Part shown: in pieces, positions 13,896 to 20,266 of the stretch
Position numbering within the stretch: position 1 is the stretch's first letter
How the letters are laid out: each line of letters opens with the position of its first letter
DNA from: Burkholderiales bacterium
GTDB taxonomy: Bacteria; Pseudomonadota; Gammaproteobacteria; Burkholderiales; SG8-39
Assembly: GCA_020846575.1 (NCBI GenBank)
Contig: JADLDQ010000100.1
Span: 1-20,266 of the forward strand
Length of the DNA stretch: 20,266 bases
Direction: 5' to 3'
Made by a program: the position numbers and the translations under genes
The notes under the pieces: model-generated
Database searches by the model: none
What the model was told of the DNA's origin: nothing
What the model saw: the letters and a program-made list of their open reading frames with translations, nothing else

Positions 13896-14551
13896 ACCCC
13901 GCCGAGCGTTCCTACCGCAGGCTGAGCCGGGATATGCTGGCGCAGCGCGTCGCCGCCGATATTCCCGAAGGCTGGCATGTCAATCTCGGCATCGGACTGC
14001 CCACGCATGTCGCCGATCACATTGCGCCCGGCCGCGAAGTCATCCTGCAGTCGGAGAACGGCATTCTCGGTTTCGGCCGCAAGCCACCCGAAGGCAAGGC
14101 CGATCCGTGGATCGTCAACGCCGGCAAGGAGAACGTCACTCTGGTGCCGGGTGCGTCGCTGTTCGATCATGCCGACAGCTTCGCCATGATCCGCGGCGGT
14201 CATCTCGATCTGTGCATCCTCGGCGCCTATGAAGTTGCCGAAAACGGCGATGTCGCCAACTGGACCACCGAGCACAACGACCGCGTACCGGCCGTCGGTG
14301 GAGCCATGGATCTGGCCGCGGGCGCGCGCCGGCTCTGGATCATGACTTCGCACACCACCAGGGACGGACGCCCGAAACTGGTCCGCCGGTGCAGCTATCC
14401 GCTCACCGCGCTGCGCGCGGTCAAGCGCATCTACACCGATCTTGCAGTGATCGACGTGACGCACGTGGGCTTTGTCGCGATCGATCGCGTCGCCGGTCTG
14501 TCCCGGGACATCCTGCAAGAGCTTACCGGGGCGCCCCTGAAATTCGCCTGA
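13892..14551 (+). CDS. CoA-transferase family I, subunit B (catalytic)
   Basis: This 219-residue beta subunit carries the catalytic glutamate in the SENG motif (VILQSENGILGFG, Glu 55), which forms the enzyme-CoA thioester, and the N-terminal HVNLGIGLPTHVADHI region. DVANWTTEHNDRVPAVGGAMDLAAGARRLWIMTSHTTRDG lies where PcaJ/ScoB have a similar conserved block. Length is normal. Its ATG overlaps the alpha-subunit stop (ATGA at 13892-13895), so equal synthesis is expected. It acts in the cytoplasm and activates an organic acid to its CoA thioester. The natural clients of that thioester would be the thiolase-like/DUF35 pair upstream. The next gene, an ABC ATPase, starts 59 bases after its stop, on the same strand, without a terminator between them. 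Confidence 0.93.
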   Translation: MNPAERSYRRLSRDMLAQRVAADIPEGWHVNLGIGLPTHVADHIAPGREVILQSENGILGFGRKPPEGKADPWIVNAGKENVTLVPGASLFDHADSFAMIRGGHLDLCILGAYEVAENGDVANWTTEHNDRVPAVGGAMDLAAGARRLWIMTSHTTRDGRPKLVRRCSYPLTALRAVKRIYTDLAVIDVTHVGFVAIDRVAGLSRDILQELTGAPLKFA

Positions 14552-14610
14552 CCGGGACCGGGTGAACGCGCGCACAGGCGGACCGACGACACGAGGGCGG
14601 ACCAGGGATC

Positions 14611-15785
<1,175 letters not shown>

Positions 15786-15789
<4 letters not shown>

Positions 15790-17537
15790 TCCAGTCCGGA
15801 GATGGCGCCGCCGGTGCGGCGCGCGAACACGTAGAAGACGATCGCGCACAGCGTCATGAACGCCGTCCACAGCACGCCAAGCGCGTAGACCTCGACCCCC
15901 TGGCCGTTGCCCCAGAGTTCGTACATCGCCACGGCCATCACCTGGCTCCTCGGCCCGGCCAGCAGCACCGACATCGACAGTTCGTTGGCGCCGATCAGAA
16001 AGATGAACAGCCAGCCGGAGACGATCGCAGGCAACAGCAGCGGCACCACGATCTTGCGCAGCACCAGCCATTGCGAGGCGCCCGCGGCGCCCGCGGCTTC
16101 CTCCAGTTCGCGGTGGATCTGCAGCGCGCCGCCGTGGGCGTAGCGCATGCCGTAGGGCATGTAGCGGATCACGAACGCGAGCACGATCACCGCCAGCGTA
16201 CCGTAGAGCGGAAACGGCGCGCGCAGCGCGAGAATCACCAGCGCGACGCCGAGGATGATGCCGGGAAACACCAGCGGCGCCGTCACCAGTTGCTCGATCA
16301 CGCGTGCGCCGCGCCAGCGCCGCACCACGAGCCAGCCGGCGATGGTGGTGAGGATCATGGTGAGCGTGGCGGCCGCGGCAGCGACGATGAGCGTGTTGAT
16401 CACCAGCGAGAGATGCCGATCGTCTTCGAGAACGATGCGGTAGTTGTCGAGCGTGAACAGGGCCAACGCCGAGGGCCGCATCGGCCGCAGGTACGGCATG
16501 AACGAATTCCAGGCGAGCGCCACCAGCGGGATGATCAGCACCAGCAGCAGGTTGACGATCACCGTCGCGCCGCCGATCCAGCGCCAGCGGCCCAGATCGA
16601 AGGCGCGCGGGCGGAAGCCCTTGCCGGTGACGGTGGCGAAGCGCTCGGCCGAGCGCGTATAGCGGCCGTAGAAGTAGAACATCACGCCGAGCAGGAGCAC
16701 GAGCGAGATCGAGAAGGCGCTGGCGTGACCCATTTCCGGGGGCACGCGCGTCATGCTGAGATAGATGTCCGTGGTCAGCATGCTGATCGAGGCCGGGTAG
16801 CCGATCAGGAGCGGCACGTCGAAGGATTCGAGGTTGCGGATGAACACGAAGATCGACATGCCGACGATCGCCGGCCAGGCGAGGCGAAAGGAGATGCGCG
16901 TCACGGTCTTGAATATCGAAGCGCCGCAGATCCGCGCCACCTCCTCCATTTCCGCGTTGGAGCGGCGGAAAATCGCCGACAAGAGCAGGAACACCAGGGG
17001 CGCCCACAGGATGCCCTGCACGAAGACCATGCCGGACATCGAGTAGACGTTGAACATCAGTTCGCTGGTGCCGGACAGGTACATGTAGAGCTGGTTGATC
17101 GGCCCCTGGCGGCTCAGGATGAACTGCCAGGCCGCGACGTGAAGAATGTGCGGGGTGCCGAGCGAGACCACGACCGTGAAATAGGCGAGCGAGCGCCAGG
17201 GCGCGTTGGTGCGCTCGACCACCCAGGCGACCGTGGCGCCGTAGGCGATCGCCAGAATGGTCGAGAGCACCGAGAACACCAGCGAGTTCCACAGGCCCGT
17301 GTACAGCCGTGGATCCCGCGCCATGGTGGCGTAGTGCGTCAGCGCAAGCTGCGAGGCGCCGCCGGGCAGTTCGACCAGGAGGCTCGTGTACAGCAGATAC
17401 ACCATCGGCGGCAGCACGAGCACCACCAGCACGACGATCAGCGTCGTGGAGGGAAGCCACCCCGCCAGTTCGCGCCGCACCCGGTTCGCGCGCGCGAAAT
17501 CGTCGCGGGCAAGGCTTCCTGCCTGCTCAATTGCCAT
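15786..17537 (-). CDS. ABC transporter fused two-domain permease (FbpB-like)
   Basis: This 583-residue protein contains two consecutive permease domains, each with an EAA loop that docks to the ATPase: EMEEVARICGAS (196-207) and ELEEAAGAAGAS (477-488). About twelve membrane segments are visible, the first at 30-50 and the last near 555-572. This fused plan is standard for the iron(III)/thiamine/phosphonate-type importers, in which one gene supplies both halves. ATG 17537 has GGAGG seven bases upstream; an earlier in-frame start adds only polar sequence. The binding-protein gene is upstream on the same strand (172-base gap with a hairpin). The stop overlaps the stop of the opposite-strand ATPase gene by two bases. 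The substrate is not evident. Confidence 0.95.
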
Positions 17538-17650
17538 CTCTGGCCCTCCTGTCCTCGCCTTGCTGCGCGTCGCGCCGGCGGCTCGAGGCAAGGCGCCGAT
17601 GACCGTGCGCGGCCTGCACGATCGCGTGCATCGTCAGAGTGAAGCGCGCC

Positions 17651-17680
17651 TCCAGCATCCGCGCAAGCGGGGATGCTGGA
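17651..17680 (-). other. Hairpin between binding-protein and permease genes
   Basis: TCCAGCATCC (17651-17660) pairs perfectly with GGATGCTGGA (17671-17680) around a 10-base loop. There is no T-run after it on the minus strand. Its place downstream of a binding-protein gene and before the permease is typical of mRNA-stabilising or attenuating hairpins that give more binding protein than permease. Confidence 0.6.
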
Positions 17681-17709
17681 ACGGCCGTGCCCCCTGCCGC
17701 ATTGACCTG

Positions 17710-18747
17710 CTAGCGGAAGATGTCCCGGTAGACCTTGATTCCGGCGGCAAGCACCGTTTCATTCTCCTCGGGCATGACGTGCAGCGCCTTGACGCCTTGG
17801 GGTACGACGGTCAGCACCGTCTTGTCCGCGAGCACGTCGGGCCGCACCGGCGGGTAGCCGGCTTTGGAAATGAGTTCCTGGCCTTCCTTGGAGACCACGA
17901 AATCGACGAACAGCCTGCCGGCATTGGGATGGGGCGCGTTCTTCATCAGCACGACGTTCGCCGTGAGTGAGAGCACCGGTCCGCTTGTCAGCCACTTGAC
18001 CGGTGCGCCCTTCTTGATGCTGGTCGCGGCATGGTGCTGGAACATCATCAGCGCCATCGGGAACTCGCCGGCAATCAGCTGATCCATGATCACGCGCTGG
18101 TTGGCCGGCACCTGCACGATCTTCTGTGCCGCCAGCTTCCTGAGATAGACCATGCCCTTTTCCTGGCCGAGCCGGTCCAGGATGGCCTCGGAGAGCCCGG
18201 GCCCGCCGCCCAGGTCGTAATGCGCCACCCAGGCCATCTTGCCCTTCCATTTCGGGTCGAGATAGTCATCGAGTGTCTTCGGCTCGTCCTGCGGCCTGAC
18301 GAGTTCGGTGTTGATCGCCGTACCGAAGATGGAACCGAGCATGCCGGTCCATTTCCCTTCCTTGCTCCTGTACCCGGCCGGCAGGGCCGTGGCGGATTCG
18401 GGTGCGTAGGTGGCGAGCAGACCGGCTTCGTCGAGCTTGTCGATGCGCGCGGGGGAATTGACATCGGCGATGTACACGCCGGCCTTGGCCTCGGCAAGCA
18501 GTTTGAGGATGAGGTCGGCGTTCTTGCCGCCGACCACGGTCACCTTGATGCCGGGATACCTGCGTTGGAACGCCGCCGCCATCGGGCGCACCAGGGTGTT
18601 CTGCACCTGGCTGGTGTACCAGACGACCTCGCCTTCCTTCCGGGCGGCTGCGTAGAGAGCCGCGGTATCGGCCCACGCGGCGCCCGCGGCGAGCATGGCG
18701 CCCGCGGCGAGCACCATCGCAAGAAAGTCCCCTGGCAACGTGCGCAT
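17710..18747 (-). CDS. ABC transporter periplasmic binding protein (FbpA-like, probably not iron)
   Basis: This 345-residue protein has a signal peptide (LAMVLAAGAMLAAGAAWA, cleavage about residue 26), then LYAAARKEGEVVWYTSQVQNTLVRPMAAAFQRRYPGIKV, the typical start of the FbpA/Afu/PotD-like type 2 binding proteins. Further on are NSPARIDKLDEAGLLATY, GSIFGTAINTELV and SKEGQELISKAGYPPVRPD. I cannot find the adjacent tyrosine pair that holds ferric iron in FbpA, so an organic or anionic ligand is more likely. ATG 18747 has GGAGGAG four bases upstream. It is the first gene of the minus-strand transport unit, 172 bases before the permease. Its ATPase partner is encoded convergently. A TTGACA at 18870-18865 is a possible -35. 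Confidence 0.92.
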   Translation of the reverse strand: MRTLPGDFLAMVLAAGAMLAAGAAWADTAALYAAARKEGEVVWYTSQVQNTLVRPMAAAFQRRYPGIKVTVVGGKNADLILKLLAEAKAGVYIADVNSPARIDKLDEAGLLATYAPESATALPAGYRSKEGKWTGMLGSIFGTAINTELVRPQDEPKTLDDYLDPKWKGKMAWVAHYDLGGGPGLSEAILDRLGQEKGMVYLRKLAAQKIVQVPANQRVIMDQLIAGEFPMALMMFQHHAATSIKKGAPVKWLTSGPVLSLTANVVLMKNAPHPNAGRLFVDFVVSKEGQELISKAGYPPVRPDVLADKTVLTVVPQGVKALHVMPEENETVLAAGIKVYRDIFR

Positions 18748-18864
18748 GTCGCTCCTCCTCCTTCTGGTGGTGATTGCGTCCGGTTGCTCGGGCACGCTCC
18801 CGGCGCGCCGTGCATGGTGCCACAATCCGCGCCGCTTGTGGATGTCGGACGATCGCTGCTGCGA

Positions 18865-18870
18865 TGTCAA
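18865..18870 (-). promoter_or_regulatory. Possible -35 element (TTGACA) of the ABC binding-protein gene
   Basis: A perfect TTGACA on the minus strand lies about 118 bases before ATG 18747. At 16 to 18 bp downstream there is no good -10 (the best are CGACAT or GACATC). It may be activator-dependent or chance. Confidence 0.25.
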
Positions 18871-18905
18871 ACAGACTGATTCAAAAGGATTTATCGACCT
18901 TCACT

Positions 18906-18939
18906 TCCAACTCCGGCGCATCCTCCAACTCCGGCGCAT
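18906..18939. repeat. Short direct repeat after the histidine kinase gene
   Basis: TCCAACTCCGGCGCAT occurs at 18906-18921 and 18924-18939 (16 bp, 18-bp period), ending four bases before the kinase stop codon. No function is evident; slippage duplication is the simple explanation. Confidence 0.7.
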
Positions 18940-18943
18940 GGTC

Positions 18944-20266
18944 TCACGGCAGCGTCGGGACGGCGAGCGCGAAGCGCACGCCGGTTCCATCGGACAGGTT
19001 TTCAGCGCGCAGGCTGCCGCGGTGGAACTCGGCGATGACGCGCGCCACGTACAGGCCCAGTCCCAGGTGCGGCTTGCCACCCCCGGTATCGCGTCGCACC
19101 GATACCATGGAGTCGAACAGGCGCTCGCGCATCGCCTCGGGCAGCGGTTCCCCGCGGTTGGTGACGCTGAGCGTCGCCTCGCCCTCGCCCAGGGACAGTT
19201 CGATCTCCACCGGCGTACCCGCGGCGCCGAAGTCGTGGGCGTTCTCCGCGAGCTTGTCGAGGAACTGCGCCATCAGGTCGGGAGAACCCTCCACCATGAC
19301 GGGCCGCCGCGGGCCCTTCCATTCAAAAACCCGCTGCGGAAAGGCGACGCGGTAACCCGCCACGCAGCCCGCCGCCACCAGCCCGAGATCGAAGCGCTCG
19401 CGCGCGGTACTGGACAGGCTCTGTTCCAGCCGCGAGGCCTCGCTCATGCGGGTGAGGATGGTGGCCAGGCGCGCGAGACCCTCCTCGGCGCGTTCCAGGT
19501 AGACGCGCGTCTGCGCTGGCGTTCCACCGAGCTTGAGGTTCTCCAGCGAGGAGCGCACCACCGCCACCGGCGTGCGCAGTTCGTGCGAGAGCCTGCTCGC
19601 CATCGCCTCGAGATAGGCGTGATGTTCCGCGAGGCGGGCGAGTATCGCCGAGAAACTGCGCGACAGATCGCCGATCTCGTCGCCCGCGTCCGACCCCGAG
19701 ACGAGTCTGCCGATGCGGCCGCGCGCGTCGATGGCGCCTTCGGCCTCGTCGCGCAGGCGCCGGATGCGCCAGGAGATGCGCGTCGCCAGAGCGAACAGCA
19801 CCGCACCGGCGACCACGAACGCCGCCAGGGTGGCCAGCAGCAGCCGCTCCAGCGCCCGGTTGCGGAACGACAGGATGGAGTTGGTCGTCTCCTCCACGAC
19901 CACGGCGCCGGCGATTTCGTTGCCGTTCCACACCGGGTAGGCGGCCGAAACGATCACCGCGCGTGCGTCGGGCGTGCTGCGCGAGCGCGAGCGCGGCGCG
20001 CCCTGCAGCGCCGCGGCCACTTCCCTGCCGGAGGCGAGCACCTCCTCGGGCGTGCCCTCCTCGAAGTCTTCGGTGGGCGAATCGGCCAGGCCGGCGATGA
20101 GCCCCGAGAACAGCCGCTGCGCGAGGCGTCCGAGCCAGTCCGAGCCCGCCTCGGCGGGCTGCGGACGCCGCAGGCTGCCCGCGAGCGCGATGACGCGATA
20201 CTCCCGGTTGACCACCCAGATCCGCGAGGTGGTGCGCTGCAGACCCCGCAGGATGGCGTCGATCTC
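18944..20266 (-). CDS. Membrane sensor histidine kinase (5' end outside the window)
   Basis: The reading frame continues without a stop to the right edge, so the N-terminus is missing; 440 residues are visible. In order these are part of an extracytoplasmic sensor region (with EYRVIALAGSL and a VIVSAAYPVWNGNEIAGAVVVEE ligand-domain-like end), a membrane helix (LLLATLAAFVVAGAVLFAL, about visible residues 142-160), a HAMP linker, a dimerisation helix with SHELRTP (His at about visible residue 228), and an ATPase domain. The ATPase domain has N-box LAENAHDF, a degenerate G1 box (TNRGEPLP), F-box LFDSMV and G2 GLGLYVARVI. It autophosphorylates and passes phosphate to a response regulator, which is not in view but may lie to the right. 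The ligand-domain look is reminiscent of CreC-like or sortase-associated kinases; I cannot decide. Confidence 0.9.
   Translation of the reverse strand, partial: EIDAILRGLQRTTSRIWVVNREYRVIALAGSLRRPQPAEAGSDWLGRLAQRLFSGLIAGLADSPTEDFEEGTPEEVLASGREVAAALQGAPRSRSRSTPDARAVIVSAAYPVWNGNEIAGAVVVEETTNSILSFRNRALERLLLATLAAFVVAGAVLFALATRISWRIRRLRDEAEGAIDARGRIGRLVSGSDAGDEIGDLSRSFSAILARLAEHHAYLEAMASRLSHELRTPVAVVRSSLENLKLGGTPAQTRVYLERAEEGLARLATILTRMSEASRLEQSLSSTARERFDLGLVAAGCVAGYRVAFPQRVFEWKGPRRPVMVEGSPDLMAQFLDKLAENAHDFGAAGTPVEIELSLGEGEATLSVTNRGEPLPEAMRERLFDSMVSVRRDTGGGKPHLGLGLYVARVIAEFHRGSLRAENLSDGTGVRFALAVPTLP

Overview
The window is very GC-rich and densely coded, with G/C strongly favoured at third codon positions. 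It looks like a chromosomal segment of a betaproteobacterium, probably Burkholderiales or a relative. The reasons are two orphan tripartite-tricarboxylate (Bug-type) binding proteins, a fused DctQM TRAP permease, a Pht5-like decarboxylase homologue, a RocR-like EAL regulator, and the overall style. This placement is inferred from gene content, not from a marker gene. I see no rRNA, tRNA, CRISPR array, transposase, integrase or phage gene.

Layout. (1) 1-2100, plus strand: the 3' end of metH, a 4,5-dihydroxyphthalate decarboxylase-like protein with a periplasmic-binding-protein fold, and the ribosome-rescue hydrolase ArfB, followed by a tandem hairpin repeat. (2) 2101-3406, minus strand: a Bug binding protein followed closely by a small membrane protein. 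(3) 3407-3925: a 519-bp gap with no convincing gene but a possible promoter. (4) 3926-4651, plus strand: a glutathione S-transferase, converging through two strong GC hairpins on a minus-strand receiver-EAL regulator (4799-6007). That regulator lacks one catalytic metal-binding residue and has an inverted repeat in its upstream region. (5) 6286-10408, minus strand: TRAP binding protein, fused TRAP permease, then a second Bug protein, probably one operon behind a candidate sigma-70 promoter at 10460-10489. (6) 10704-15789, plus strand: alpha/beta-hydrolase-fold protein, thiolase-like protein, DUF35 protein, two CoA-transferase subunits and an ABC ATPase. (7) 15786-18747, minus strand: a fused two-domain ABC permease and its binding protein. 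(8) 18944 to the right edge, minus strand: a sensor histidine kinase cut by the window edge.

How the genes may work together. The most interesting part is 10704-18747. A CoA-transferase would activate an organic acid to its CoA thioester. A thiolase-like protein without the nucleophilic cysteine, next to a DUF35 partner, resembles the aldolase-type thiolase/DUF35 pairs of steroid side-chain breakdown. The alpha/beta-hydrolase-fold protein has alanine where the catalytic serine should be. The ABC importer serving this locus is split over both strands: the ATPase ends the catabolic operon, while permease and binding protein come from the opposite direction, and the two stop codons share a CTAG. 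Together with the TRAP and Bug proteins, the window is rich in organic-acid uptake and reads as an uncharacterised carboxylate uptake and catabolic island; the substrate is unknown.
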